Below are positions 54,679 to 63,614 of a DNA stretch of 64,000 bases, piece by piece. The notes below the pieces were generated by a model. It searched no databases. It was not told where the DNA came from and saw only the letters and a list, made by a program, of their open reading frames with translations. Position numbers and translations under genes: made by a program. The DNA comes from Enterococcus sp. BWB1-3 (GTDB lineage Bacteria > Bacillota > Bacilli > Lactobacillales > Enterococcaceae), in assembly GCF_016745275.1 (NCBI RefSeq), contig NZ_JADOEP010000009.1, positions 1 to 64,000 on the forward strand. The letters are read 5' to 3'. Within the stretch, counting starts at the first letter, position 1. Every line of letters starts with the position of its first letter.

Positions 54679-55380
54679 TTAGCCTCCTAAATATGCTTTT
54701 TTCACTTCTTCATCATCAATCAGTTCTTTCCCAGTTCCACTTAAAACAATCTTTCCGGTTTCAAGTACATACCCTCGATCAGCGATTGACAGTGCCATTT
54801 TAGCATTTTGTTCAATCAGTAAAACAGTAGTTCCCTGCTTATTGATTTCCTGAATGATGTTAAAAATTTCCTGAATAAAAATCGGTGCAAGTCCCATTGA
54901 TGGTTCATCCAGCAGCAGCAGTTTCGGTTTTGACATTAGAGCACGTCCCATTGCCAACATCTGCTGTTCGCCTCCTGAAAGTGTAGCTGCATCCTGATTT
55001 CTTCTTTCTTTCAAAATTGGGAAGCGATCGAAAATCATGTCATACTCTTTTTTAAACTCATTTGATTTACGTAAAAACGCACCCATTTCAAGATTTTCCT
55101 GCACAGTCAATCCAGGAAATACATGTCTTCCTTCCGGCACCTGACATAATCCAGAGGCGACAATTTTCTGCGGTACCATTTTTTGTATCTCGTTTCCTTC
55201 AAAAAGAATTTTCCCGCCTGATGAGCGGGTCAGTCCTGAAATCGTTCGAAGAATTGTCGTTTTTCCAGCGCCGTTTGCACCAATCAGAGAAACGATCTCT
55301 CCCTGCTCCACATTAAAGCTGACTTCTCTTACTGCTTGAATCATACCATAATGAACAGATAAATTTTCAATCGACAGCAT
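54679..55380 (-). CDS. livF: Branched-chain amino-acid ABC transporter ATPase LivF
   Basis: This 233-residue ATPase has Walker A GANGAGKTT, signature LSGGEQQM and Walker B LLLDEPSMGLAP, the LivF-type sequence. With LivG it powers uptake of leucine, isoleucine and valine. It overlaps livG by one base (TAATG). Confidence 0.95.
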   Translation of the reverse strand: MLSIENLSVHYGMIQAVREVSFNVEQGEIVSLIGANGAGKTTILRTISGLTRSSGGKILFEGNEIQKMVPQKIVASGLCQVPEGRHVFPGLTVQENLEMGAFLRKSNEFKKEYDMIFDRFPILKERRNQDAATLSGGEQQMLAMGRALMSKPKLLLLDEPSMGLAPIFIQEIFNIIQEINKQGTTVLLIEQNAKMALSIADRGYVLETGKIVLSGTGKELIDDEEVKKAYLGG

Positions 55381-56156
55381 TACAGCTCACCTCCAAGATA
55401 AGCTTCTATTACCTGAGGGTTATTCCGAATTTCTTCCGGTTCTCCTTCAGCAATGACCCGTCCATACTCAAGAACATAAATCCTCTGACACACTTCCATC
55501 ACCAGACTCATATCATGTTCAATCAGCAAAATTGTAATTTGAAACTCTTTTTGTATTTTTCTAATCAGTTCTGTCAGTTCAGCTGTCTCCTGTGGATTCA
55601 TTCCAGCAGCCGGCTCATCCAGAAATAGAACCTGCGGATTTGTCGCTAAAGCACGAACGATTTCCAATCTGCGCTGTTCTCCATAAGGAAGGTTTTTAGC
55701 TAGATGATCTGCTTTCCTTTCCAGTCCAAAAATCATAAGCAGTTCTCTGACTTTTTTCTCCAGCTCTTCTTCCTTTTTATAAAACATCGGCAGGCGCAAA
55801 ATACTGGAAAAAATGCCTTCTTTATTTTTACTGTTCATTGCAATCAATACATTATCCATCACAGTCAGTTCTTTGAACAGGCGAATATTCTGAAAAGTTC
55901 TGCTAAGTCCCATATCTGCAATTTTATAAGGTTTCATCCCATTTAGTATATGCTTTTTCCCCAGCAGAGACAATTCAACGGTTCCTTCACTTGGCTCATA
56001 AACCCCTGTTAGCAAATTGAACAGCGTTGTTTTGCCGGCACCATTCGGACCAATAAGTCCAATTAATTCGTTGGTTTCCAAAGAAAGATTTACATCAGAA
56101 ACAGCCGCCAAACCGCCAAAGTTTTTAGTCAGATTTTTAACTTCCAATAGAGGCAT
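55380..56156 (-). CDS. livG: Branched-chain amino-acid ABC transporter ATPase LivG
   Basis: This 258-residue ATPase has Walker A GPNGAGKTT and the long LivG insert between Walker A and the signature. The signature is YGEQRRLEIVRALA and Walker B is LFLDEPAAGMNPQE. It overlaps livM by 20 bases and has GGGGGACGATTCAA before the ATG. Confidence 0.95.
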   Translation of the reverse strand: MPLLEVKNLTKNFGGLAAVSDVNLSLETNELIGLIGPNGAGKTTLFNLLTGVYEPSEGTVELSLLGKKHILNGMKPYKIADMGLSRTFQNIRLFKELTVMDNVLIAMNSKNKEGIFSSILRLPMFYKKEEELEKKVRELLMIFGLERKADHLAKNLPYGEQRRLEIVRALATNPQVLFLDEPAAGMNPQETAELTELIRKIQKEFQITILLIEHDMSLVMEVCQRIYVLEYGRVIAEGEPEEIRNNPQVIEAYLGGEL

Positions 56157-57105
56157 TTGAATCGTCCCCCTTTTTATTAAATAAGCGTTTTACTGAAAAT
56201 TCCCACGTACCCAATAAGCCGCCCGGTTTGAAAATCATAATAATAATTAACGCCAGTGCATAAATAATCATACGCAGTTCCCCAAAGTTTTGCAGATACA
56301 TATTCATAACCCCTAATGCTATTGCAGCAATAACGGTTCCAGTCACACTTCCAATTCCACCAAATACCACGATAATCAGAATATCTATGGATTTCATAAA
56401 CCCAAAATCTTTTGGTGCAATTGTTTGGATATAACTTGCATAAATTCCTCCGGCAACACTGGCAGTCATCGCTCCAACTACGAAAGCAATAACTTTATAT
56501 TTTGTTGTATTAACTCCCATTGATTCTGCAGCAATTTCATCTTCGCGAATAGCCATTGTAGCTCTTCCGGAACCGCTGTGAATATAATTGACAACAATCA
56601 AAATAGTTACCACAACAAAACCAAAAACCATAGACCAGTTAACGAATGGCGGAATACCGAAAATTCCAGCCGGTCCATTTGTAATATCTCTCATATTAAT
56701 AATGACAATCCGAATAATTTCCGATACACCTAATGTCGCAATAGCCAGATAATCTCCTTTCAATCGCAGTGTAGGAATACCAACCACAACCGCAACTATC
56801 CCTGAAAGGAGGATACCTAAAAGCAAACCTGTGAAAAAGCCGGCTAAAGTAGGATTTTTTACAGACATAATTGCCGTTGCATATGCACCGATTGCCATAA
56901 AGCCGGCATGTCCCAATGAAAACTGTCCGGAAAACCCGATAATCAAATTTAATCCCAAAGCTAAAATTATATTCATTCCAATGGTGATAAGCGTATTTTC
57001 TAAATACAGATTTACCGCACCAAGAACATAAGCTGCATAAATTGCACCATAAACAGCTAAAGCAATCAGCGACCAGATTAGGATATATTTCATATTTTTC
57101 TTCAT
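56137..57105 (-). CDS. livM: Branched-chain amino-acid permease LivM
   Basis: This 322-residue permease has eight to ten hydrophobic helices and the loop AIREDEIAAESMGVNTTKYK, the conserved ATPase-coupling region of LivM. It forms the membrane channel with LivH, 9 bases downstream of livH. Confidence 0.94.
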   Translation of the reverse strand: MKKNMKYILIWSLIALAVYGAIYAAYVLGAVNLYLENTLITIGMNIILALGLNLIIGFSGQFSLGHAGFMAIGAYATAIMSVKNPTLAGFFTGLLLGILLSGIVAVVVGIPTLRLKGDYLAIATLGVSEIIRIVIINMRDITNGPAGIFGIPPFVNWSMVFGFVVVTILIVVNYIHSGSGRATMAIREDEIAAESMGVNTTKYKVIAFVVGAMTASVAGGIYASYIQTIAPKDFGFMKSIDILIIVVFGGIGSVTGTVIAAIALGVMNMYLQNFGELRMIIYALALIIIMIFKPGGLLGTWEFSVKRLFNKKGDDSNASIGS

Positions 57106-57114
57106 ACATATCGC

Positions 57115-57999
57115 CTACACTTTCTCTTTAATATTTTTCCCTAATATACCTGCAGGACGAATCAGCAAAATAACTATCAGTAAGGCATATACAACAGCAT
57201 CTTTATAATCGGAGAAGCCAAAAGCCACTGCCGCTGTTTCCAGCAAGCCGATAACAAAACCGCCGATTGCCGCGCCGGGAATAATACCAATTCCACCGAC
57301 AACTGCTGCTACAAATGATTTCAGTCCGGGAACAACCCCCATCATCGGATCAATGGAATTGTAGTACAGCCCGATCAGCATACCAGCTGCAGCTGCCAGA
57401 GCAGAACCCAAAGCAAAGGTAAATGAAATGGTTCGATTAACATTGATCCCCATCAGCTGAGCAGCATCAGAATCTACACTCACTGCACGCATAGCTTTCC
57501 CCATCTTACTCTTTTTAACAATCACCTGCAGCAAAATCATTAGGAACAGAGACGTAAATAAGATAATCAGCTGAATATTGGAAACTTCAATAAATCCGAT
57601 TTTGTATGTTTCCAGTTTAATTGCCTGAGGAAAAGCACGAGGATCCGATTTAACCATTTGAATCATCACATTCTGAAGCAGGAAAGATACACCGATCGCA
57701 GTAATTAATGCGGCGATTCTGGTTGATTTCCTTAAAGGACGATAAGCTAAAAACTCAATGATTACACCAATCACAGCTGCACAGATCATTGATAGAATCA
57801 GTGCCGGAAAAAATCCAAGATTAAAGCTGTTAATAAAAAAATATCCCATAAATGCACCCAGCATATAAACTTCTCCATGGGCAAAATTAATTAATTTTAT
57901 AATACCGTAAACCATTGTATAGCCTAAAGCCAACAATGCATATATACTGCCAAGAAACAGTCCGTTTATCAGCTGTTGAATCAGCATTTCTATTGCCAT
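57115..57999 (-). CDS. livH: Branched-chain amino-acid permease LivH
   Basis: This 294-residue permease has eight predicted helices. Family motifs are INGLFLGSIYALLALGYTMV at the N-terminus and MRAVSVDSDAAQLMGINVNR as the coupling loop. It lies 189 bases downstream of livJ; a hairpin between the two may reduce its transcription. Confidence 0.95.
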   Translation of the reverse strand: MAIEMLIQQLINGLFLGSIYALLALGYTMVYGIIKLINFAHGEVYMLGAFMGYFFINSFNLGFFPALILSMICAAVIGVIIEFLAYRPLRKSTRIAALITAIGVSFLLQNVMIQMVKSDPRAFPQAIKLETYKIGFIEVSNIQLIILFTSLFLMILLQVIVKKSKMGKAMRAVSVDSDAAQLMGINVNRTISFTFALGSALAAAAGMLIGLYYNSIDPMMGVVPGLKSFVAAVVGGIGIIPGAAIGGFVIGLLETAAVAFGFSDYKDAVVYALLIVILLIRPAGILGKNIKEKV

Positions 58000-58144
58000 T
58001 TAATCACATCCAGTTTTTGGTTTTTCAGTAACAAAAGAAGCAGTTGTTTTTTATGAACAGTATGAAGAGTCAATTCCTCCAGCAAAACTGTTCTTATTAA
58101 TTCAGCTTCATTCTGTTGTTTATTCAATTCAGAATATATTTAGA

Positions 58145-58170
58145 GACTGGGATACAAACAAATCCCAGTC
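58145..58170 (-). terminator. Hairpin between livJ and livH
   Basis: GACTGGGAT pairs with ATCCCAGTC around a T-rich loop. No T-run follows, so it probably only stabilises the livJ message or acts as a partial terminator. Confidence 0.5.
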
Positions 58171-58188
58171 CCCATCATTCTAAAATTA

Positions 58189-59358
58189 TTAAGGATTAAC
58201 AGGCTCTGCCGATGTTTCTTTTCCATCAGTCAGTCCAAGTACAACCGCAGATTTTTCCGGGTTATGGTTTTTATCCATTGTCATAATTCCAGTTACGCCT
58301 TCAAAATCTTTCAATTCAGACAATCCTTTAGTAATACTTGCAGAGTCCGCTGAATCCTGATCTTCCATTGCCTGCTTCAGCATGTATACTGAATCGTAAG
58401 CAAGAGCATTAAATGCTGAAGGTTGTTTGCCGTATTTTTCTTTAAATGCTTCAACAAATGGTGTAACTTTATCTGTTGCCGGTGCATTTTCAGAGAAGTG
58501 ACCCGTATAATAGACATTACTTACGTTCTGACTTCCTGCAATTTCAACCAGTTTTTCGTCGCCAAATCCATCTGCACCAATAATTGGTTTATTAATCCCC
58601 ATTTCTCTAGCTTGTTTGATAATCAAACCAGCTTCAGTATAGTAGCCGGGAACATAAATTACATCATAATCAAGGGCTTTAATTTTAGTCAATAATGCCT
58701 GAAAATCTTTATCTCCGGCAGTAAAATTTTCTTCCCTCACGATTTCGCCTTTATAAGTATCTTTGAATGAATCAGCCAAGCCAATTGCATAATCACTTGA
58801 TTTATCTCCAAGAATCACGACTTTATCAGCTTCAAGATTATCTTGAGCAAAATTAGCTAAAATAACCCCCTGGAATGTATCCTGGAAACAAGATCTGAAT
58901 ACATATTCCTGCACTGTATCATTGGCAGTTGTAATACTATCATCTGTTCCTGAAGGTGTAATCAACGGTACACCCGCTTTTGTCATATTTGGAATAGTCG
59001 CTTTCACCGCTCCTGATGTTGCTGGTCCAACTACTGCAACGACTTTGTCTTCATTTGTCAGATTAGAAGCAACCGATGCCGCTTCACTATTTTCTGATTT
59101 GTTGTCCTTTGAAACTAATTCTAATTTCTTACCTAGTACTCCGCCGGCTTCATTAATCTCTTCGACTGCTAATTCAATGCCTTCTTTTTCGGCATTTCCG
59201 TAAGCAGATACTCCCCCGGAAAGTTCCATGTTCATCCCGATTTTAATTGTATCACCGTCTGATGTATTTCCGGCTGAGTCTCCCCCGCCGCTTGTTGCAG
59301 CTGGTCCGCATGCTGCCAGTAAAAATAGGCTGGCAAATAAATAACTAAATTTTTTCAT
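58189..59358 (-). CDS. livJ: Branched-chain amino-acid-binding lipoprotein LivJ
   Basis: This 389-residue substrate-binding lipoprotein captures Leu/Ile/Val outside the membrane. Lipobox LLAAC ends the signal peptide (about 13-17), followed by a Gly/Ser-rich linker. The ligand-binding fold starts with TIKIGMNMELSGGVSAYG. I start it at ATG 59358 after GAGGGGGTAATCGG; the open frame extends 19 codons upstream past the ribosome site. It is first in the liv operon, with a strong promoter and a perfect CodY box. Confidence 0.95.
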   Translation of the reverse strand: MKKFSYLFASLFLLAACGPAATSGGGDSAGNTSDGDTIKIGMNMELSGGVSAYGNAEKEGIELAVEEINEAGGVLGKKLELVSKDNKSENSEAASVASNLTNEDKVVAVVGPATSGAVKATIPNMTKAGVPLITPSGTDDSITTANDTVQEYVFRSCFQDTFQGVILANFAQDNLEADKVVILGDKSSDYAIGLADSFKDTYKGEIVREENFTAGDKDFQALLTKIKALDYDVIYVPGYYTEAGLIIKQAREMGINKPIIGADGFGDEKLVEIAGSQNVSNVYYTGHFSENAPATDKVTPFVEAFKEKYGKQPSAFNALAYDSVYMLKQAMEDQDSADSASITKGLSELKDFEGVTGIMTMDKNHNPEKSAVVLGLTDGKETSAEPVNP

Positions 59359-59414
59359 CCGATTACCCCCTCGTTTCACTCTGCAAATAATAATTATTAA
59401 AGAGTATGTATACA

Positions 59415-59443
59415 AATATAATAAAAAAGAAGATTCTTGTCAA
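59415..59443 (-). promoter_or_regulatory. liv operon promoter
   Basis: TTGACA (59438-59443) and TATATT (59415-59420) with a 17-base spacer. The leader is about 50 bases. Confidence 0.85.
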
Positions 59444-59445
59444 CG

Positions 59446-59460
59446 AATTTTCAGAAAATT
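59446..59460. promoter_or_regulatory. Perfect CodY box upstream of livJ
   Basis: AATTTTCAGAAAATT matches all 15 positions of the CodY consensus AATTTTCWGAAAATT. It ends 2 bases upstream of the -35. CodY with branched-chain amino acids and GTP should control the uptake operon through it. Confidence 0.88.
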
Positions 59461-59782
59461 TCTATAATTCAAATTATTAAAGGAACTATGGAAAAATCTG
59501 AGCAGAAAATAACTTGCTTTTTTTAAATATTATATGCATATTTTGGAAGAAAAATCAGGCATATAATAGCGGGATGAAAAATGATTGCTTCTTGGTTTTC
59601 CCTACTTCAAAAAGCATTGGATTATCTGATTTCTTTGTTCAATTAGGAAAAAAGTCATCCTGATTAAGCATTTTTTTCGAATCAGCTCAAAAAAAATAAT
59701 TAGGAGCTACAAGTCAATGCAAGAAAAATCATTTTGAATGATTCTTTTGAAACATGGGGTTACTCTTTCTTTATTAAAAAAA
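59461..59782. other. Gap between the liv promoter and the ROK gene, with a possible short transcript
   Basis: There is no established gene. On the plus strand TATAAT (59562-59567) precedes a 21-codon frame at 59581-59646 (MIASWFSLLQKALDYLISLF..). A 12-bp AT-rich stem near 59721-59750 has a short T-run. A small RNA or peptide is possible but unproven. Confidence 0.3.
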
Positions 59783-59812
59783 TAAAGGCGCAGGATTTTA
59801 TTCCACGCCCCT
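59783..59812 (-). terminator. Terminator of the ROK kinase gene
   Basis: On the minus strand GGGGCGTGGA pairs with TCCTGCGCC with mismatches, followed by TTTATTTTTTT. Confidence 0.7.
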
Positions 59813-59822
59813 ATTCTTATTT

Positions 59823-60692
59823 TTATTTTTGTTTTTCCAAAAAATTTGCTGCTGCACCAACTAAATTTGCATCATTTCGATAATCACAGATGACTATTTC
59901 CGGAACAAAATCCTTCAACTCAAAATGTTCCAGTTTTTTCTTCATTCTTCCATTGATCTCGTCCAGCAGCCCTTCTTTCGCTGAAATCCCGCCGCCTAAA
60001 ACAATTATTTCCGGATCTAATGAAAATTGAATACTGAAAAGTCCCTGTGTCAGATATTCATAGAAATTTTCTACTTCTTCTGCTGCCACATCGTCTCCCT
60101 GTTCAGCTAGTTGAAACACTTCCTTGCCAGAAACTGTTTCACGGTCAAGGCCCTTTCTGTCGCAATAACGCCAAGCCATTTGAACTGCAGTTCCCAGAGA
60201 GCTGAAGGTCTTTCCGTTATTCAAATACATCAGACCAAACTCGCCTCCATATAAATGAGCGCCTTTAACGATTCTGCCATCATGAAAAACAGCTCCGCCA
60301 ATACCTGTACCGATTACAACGAAAGCAACTTCCTTTTTACCTTTGGCAGCCCCCTCAGCGATTTCAGCAATACCCGCACAATTAGCATCATTCTCGATCG
60401 TTACAGGTAATTGAAAAAGCTCTTCCAGCTCATCATAAATGTCAAAATGATGAATATAGGGAATAGCGGAAATCCCAAGAATTTGTCGTTTTTCTTCATC
60501 AACAGCTCCCGGAGCACTCATTCCAATTCCTTCAATAGAGTACGTTGCAGCTTTGATCACTTTGGAAAGGGATGCTTTCATCTCTTTCCACGTTTTAGGT
60601 GTGACAAAACTCCCAGTTTCATGAAGTTCATTCTTCTCCCACACACCATATTTCACTGCTGAACCGCCCAAATCAAATGCCAAGATTGCCAT
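59823..60692 (-). CDS. ROK-family sugar kinase
   Basis: This 289-residue sugar kinase has the ATP-binding LAFDLGGSAVKYGV at the N-terminus, catalytic ENDANCAGIAE (Asp, about 104), and GTGIGGAVFHDGRIVKGAHL. The usual zinc motif CxCGxxGC is absent, which points to the beta-glucoside-kinase or short-ROK group rather than to repressors or zinc-containing glucokinases. I start it at ATG 60692 after GGTGGAGAACA; the open frame extends to 60746. Its substrate cannot be told from sequence. No sugar transporter adjoins it. Confidence 0.88.
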   Translation of the reverse strand: MAILAFDLGGSAVKYGVWEKNELHETGSFVTPKTWKEMKASLSKVIKAATYSIEGIGMSAPGAVDEEKRQILGISAIPYIHHFDIYDELEELFQLPVTIENDANCAGIAEIAEGAAKGKKEVAFVVIGTGIGGAVFHDGRIVKGAHLYGGEFGLMYLNNGKTFSSLGTAVQMAWRYCDRKGLDRETVSGKEVFQLAEQGDDVAAEEVENFYEYLTQGLFSIQFSLDPEIIVLGGGISAKEGLLDEINGRMKKKLEHFELKDFVPEIVICDYRNDANLVGAAANFLEKQK

Positions 60693-60711
60693 TGTTCTCC
60701 ACCCTCTATCT

Positions 60712-60996
60712 TTATTTTTTGTGTCTTCTGTAATTATAGGGACCATGATATTCTTCGTCAGGATTTCTACGCAGACTGAATTTTAATGGAACATAATCAA
60801 TTCCGCCTTTTACAAATGGGTGACAGCGTAAAATTCGTGCTATCCCCATAACACCGCCCTTGATTCCGCCATGTGTATGAACAGCATCCACCATGTATTC
60901 TGAACAAGTAGGATGGTAGCGGCATCTAGGTCCCAAAGCCGGGGAAATAAATCGTTGATAGAAACCAACGACAGAAATGATCATTTTTCCAAACAT
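60712..60996 (-). CDS. yidD: Membrane protein insertion efficiency factor YidD
   Basis: This 94-residue amphipathic protein associates with the membrane and aids YidC-dependent insertion. The YidD pattern is clear: [20 protein letters not shown], then [16 protein letters not shown] and [17 protein letters not shown]. The ribosome site GGGGGAGTAAAAG precedes the ATG. Confidence 0.95.
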   Translation of the reverse strand: MFGKMIISVVGFYQRFISPALGPRCRYHPTCSEYMVDAVHTHGGIKGGVMGIARILRCHPFVKGGIDYVPLKFSLRRNPDEEYHGPYNYRRHKK

Positions 60997-61182
60997 CTTT
61001 TACTCCCCCTTCTTCCCCGCTCGCAAAAACTATATCGCTTTTCCCACACTTATGCAAGTCCTCAATCATTGCATAGATTAATAAGTTTAAGTAATCTAAA
61101 AATTTATCCTCCCCTTGTACCGAGGACTATTCAAACACCCGAAATCGTGCTAAACTATGACATAGTGAATGGAGGAATAAAC

Positions 61183-61317
61183 ATGGGTTTAAAATTTGAA
61201 CGAGTGGATGATTTAGATAGATTATTTGAATCTTTCGCTGTTGATCCTAAGAAAAAGGAAAAGCCGCAAGAAGAACTTGCTGAGAAAAAGGAAGACCAAA
61301 AAGAAACAGAACAATAA
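61183..61317 (+). CDS. SPJ_0845-family small protein
   Basis: This 44-residue protein begins MGLKFERVDDLDRLFESFAV and ends in a Lys/Glu-rich tail. It matches the small Lactobacillales family annotated as SPJ_0845, of unknown function. I start it at ATG 61183 after GGAGGAATAAAC; the open frame begins far upstream, within the yidD region. Its stop codon lies within the terminator. Confidence 0.8.
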   Translation: MGLKFERVDDLDRLFESFAVDPKKKEKPQEELAEKKEDQKETEQ

Positions 61318-61347
61318 TCAGAAAATCTGGTTGTTGTTCTGTTTTTT
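61307..61347. terminator. Bidirectional terminator
   Basis: CAGAACAA and TTGTTCTG flank a further paired stretch (AATCAGA/TCTGGTT), followed by TTTTTT on the plus strand. It separates the convergent small-protein and ysxC genes. Confidence 0.85.
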
Positions 61348-61368
61348 GATTCACTCAAGCAAATCAGA

Positions 61369-61950
61369 TTATAAATATTGCTCGATTGCTTTCCAGGCTT
61401 CCTGTTTCCCTTGTTTTGTTTCTGAAGAAAAGAGGATAAAATCATCAGACGGATCAAAATTCAATGTTTTTTTAACCATACTTTCGTGTTTATTCCATTT
61501 GCTTCGTGGTATTTTATCTGCTTTTGTTGCAACAATTATTACAGGGATATCATAATATTTTAGGAACTCATACATTTGAACATCTTCCTGAGAAGGGGCA
61601 TGACGTAAATCCACCAATGAAACAACCGCTTTCAACTGCTCTCTTTGTGTCATGTATGTCTCAATCATTTTCCCCCATTTAGCCCGTTCCGTTTTTGACA
61701 CTTTTGCATAGCCATAGCCGGGAACATCGACAAAATGCAACGCATCTTCAATCAAATAAAAATTCAGTGTCTGTGTCTTCCCAGGTTTTCCTGAGGTTCT
61801 AGCCAGATTTTTTCTATTAATCAACGTATTGATAAATGATGATTTTCCAACATTGGATCGTCCGGCCAATGCTATTTCCGGCAGCTGTGTATCCGGATAT
61901 TGTGCAGGTGACACTGCACTAATTACAATTTCAGCGTTATGTACATTCAT
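61369..61950 (-). CDS. ysxC: Ribosome-biogenesis GTPase YsxC/EngB
   Basis: YsxC is an essential GTPase needed for 50S assembly. The 193 residues have G1 [10 protein letters not shown]3 DVPGYG and G4 TKAD. I start it at ATG 61950 after AAGGAGCTCACC; the open frame begins 75 bases upstream in the clpX spacer. It follows clpX, the standard clpX-ysxC pair. Confidence 0.95.
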   Translation of the reverse strand: MNVHNAEIVISAVSPAQYPDTQLPEIALAGRSNVGKSSFINTLINRKNLARTSGKPGKTQTLNFYLIEDALHFVDVPGYGYAKVSKTERAKWGKMIETYMTQREQLKAVVSLVDLRHAPSQEDVQMYEFLKYYDIPVIIVATKADKIPRSKWNKHESMVKKTLNFDPSDDFILFSSETKQGKQEAWKAIEQYL

Positions 61951-62075
61951 GGTGAGCTCCTTATTCGTATTAATGATTTCATTTTTCTCTAGAAAAATGC
62001 AGTTTATTCTGCTTCCATACTTCATTAATCTGTGTTATGAGCTGCAGGACAGCTTTCGAACTGCTTCAATTCATA

Positions 62076-62124
62076 GAAAAAAGCTGAGATTCATACCTTC
62101 CATCAGATATTTCCTCCCAGCTTT
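62076..62124 (-). terminator. Terminator after clpX
   Basis: On the minus strand AAAGCTGGGAG pairs with CTCAGCTTT, with a bulge and long loop, followed by TTTTC. It may only partly separate clpX from ysxC. Confidence 0.6.
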
Positions 62125-62170
62125 AGAATTGCATATTAATGATTCACTGAAGCAATTTTAATCCGATTGT

Positions 62171-63421
62171 TTAACCGGCCTTTTGATCCTTTTTATTGTA
62201 AATGATCGCTGGTTTTCCTTTTCCTTCAACAGCCAATTCAGTAATAATTACTTTTTTGATTGTTTCATCAGATGGGATATCAAACATGACATCCAGCATT
62301 ATTCCTTCAATAATAGATCTTAATCCGCGCGCTCCTGTATTCCGCTCAATTGCCTGCTTGGCAATTCCACGTAATGCATCATCCTCGAATTCCAGCTCCG
62401 TATTGTCCAAGGCCAACAGTTTTTGATACTGTTTCACCAAAGCATTCTTCGGTTCAGTTAGAATACGAACAAGATCATTAACCGTAAGTTTTTCCAAAGC
62501 AGCAGTAACCGGCAACCGACCAATAAATTCAGGAATCAGACCAAATTTAAGCAGGTCTTCCGGGATAATCTGCTGCATAATACTTTCATCTTCTGAAAGC
62601 TTGCTGTTGTTTGTTCCGAAACCAATAGTCTTGTCACCCAGACGGTTTTTAACGATACCTTCAATACCATCAAATGCTCCACCGACAATAAACAAAATAT
62701 TGGTAGTATCAATCTGAATAAACTCCTGATGAGGGTGCTTTCTTCCACCTTGAGGAGGAACGCTAGCAACTGTCCCTTCCAAAATTTTTAACAGTGCCTG
62801 CTGCACACCTTCACCGGAAACATCTCTTGTAATAGAAACATTTTCGCTTTTACGGGCAATCTTATCAATTTCATCAATATAGATAATCCCTTTTTCAGCA
62901 CGCTCCACATTATAATCTGCTGCCTGCAGAAGTTTCAACAGAATGTTCTCCACATCTTCTCCTACATACCCTGCTTCTGTTAAGCTGGTTGCATCAGCAA
63001 TCGCAAATGGTACATTTAATGTTCTTGCCAAAGTCTGAGCGAGAAAAGTTTTACCGGAACCCGTTGGTCCAATTAGGCAAATATTGCTTTTTTGTAGCTC
63101 AACATCGTCTGAAGTATTATTCTCAGTATGGTTCACACGTTTATAGTGATTATAAACGGCCACTGAAAGAGAACGTTTTGCCTGCTCCTGACCAATGACA
63201 TATTGATCTAAAATATCTAAAATCTCCTGAGGCTTAGGAACATCAGTCAATTCACGTACAGCTTCATCATAAAATTCTTCATCAATAATCTCTTTGCACA
63301 GATCTATACATTCATTACAGATATAGACACCCGGTCCTGCAACAATTTTCTTTACTTCCTCCTGTGTTTTACCACAGAAAGAACAACGAACAGGTCCATT
63401 ATTATTTGTGTTGTCGTACAC
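62171..63421 (-). CDS. clpX: ATP-dependent Clp protease ATP-binding subunit ClpX
   Basis: This AAA+ unfoldase feeds substrates to ClpP. The 416-residue protein has the N-terminal zinc-binding domain ([16 protein letters not shown]), Walker A GPTGSGKT, Walker [12 protein letters not shown], the ClpP-binding IGF loop (TIGFGTNN) and the sensor-2 [11 protein letters not shown]. The length is normal. A divergent lactonase gene follows upstream; tig, often before clpX, is absent here. Confidence 0.97.
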   Translation of the reverse strand: MYDNTNNNGPVRCSFCGKTQEEVKKIVAGPGVYICNECIDLCKEIIDEEFYDEAVRELTDVPKPQEILDILDQYVIGQEQAKRSLSVAVYNHYKRVNHTENNTSDDVELQKSNICLIGPTGSGKTFLAQTLARTLNVPFAIADATSLTEAGYVGEDVENILLKLLQAADYNVERAEKGIIYIDEIDKIARKSENVSITRDVSGEGVQQALLKILEGTVASVPPQGGRKHPHQEFIQIDTTNILFIVGGAFDGIEGIVKNRLGDKTIGFGTNNSKLSEDESIMQQIIPEDLLKFGLIPEFIGRLPVTAALEKLTVNDLVRILTEPKNALVKQYQKLLALDNTELEFEDDALRGIAKQAIERNTGARGLRSIIEGIMLDVMFDIPSDETIKKVIITELAVEGKGKPAIIYNKKDQKAG

Positions 63422-63614
63422 GTATGTTCCTCCTTAAAAAATAAAAAGTAACTGAGAGAACAGTCTTAGGGAATCATATCACAAATAAGACAAAAATGCG
63501 AATTTTGCAGCAGCAGTTTTTAGAATAAAGATATTCTTAAATAAATCTTCTTTATGTTATACTATGGGATGTAGCGTTTAACTTATAAAACTTAATAAAT
63601 GGAGGGCATAATGC

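Noticed and set aside
60913-61182. Upstream extension of the SPJ_0845-like gene
   Set aside because: The extension overlaps yidD antisense and lacks a ribosome site, while ATG 61183 has GGAGGAATAAAC at the right distance.
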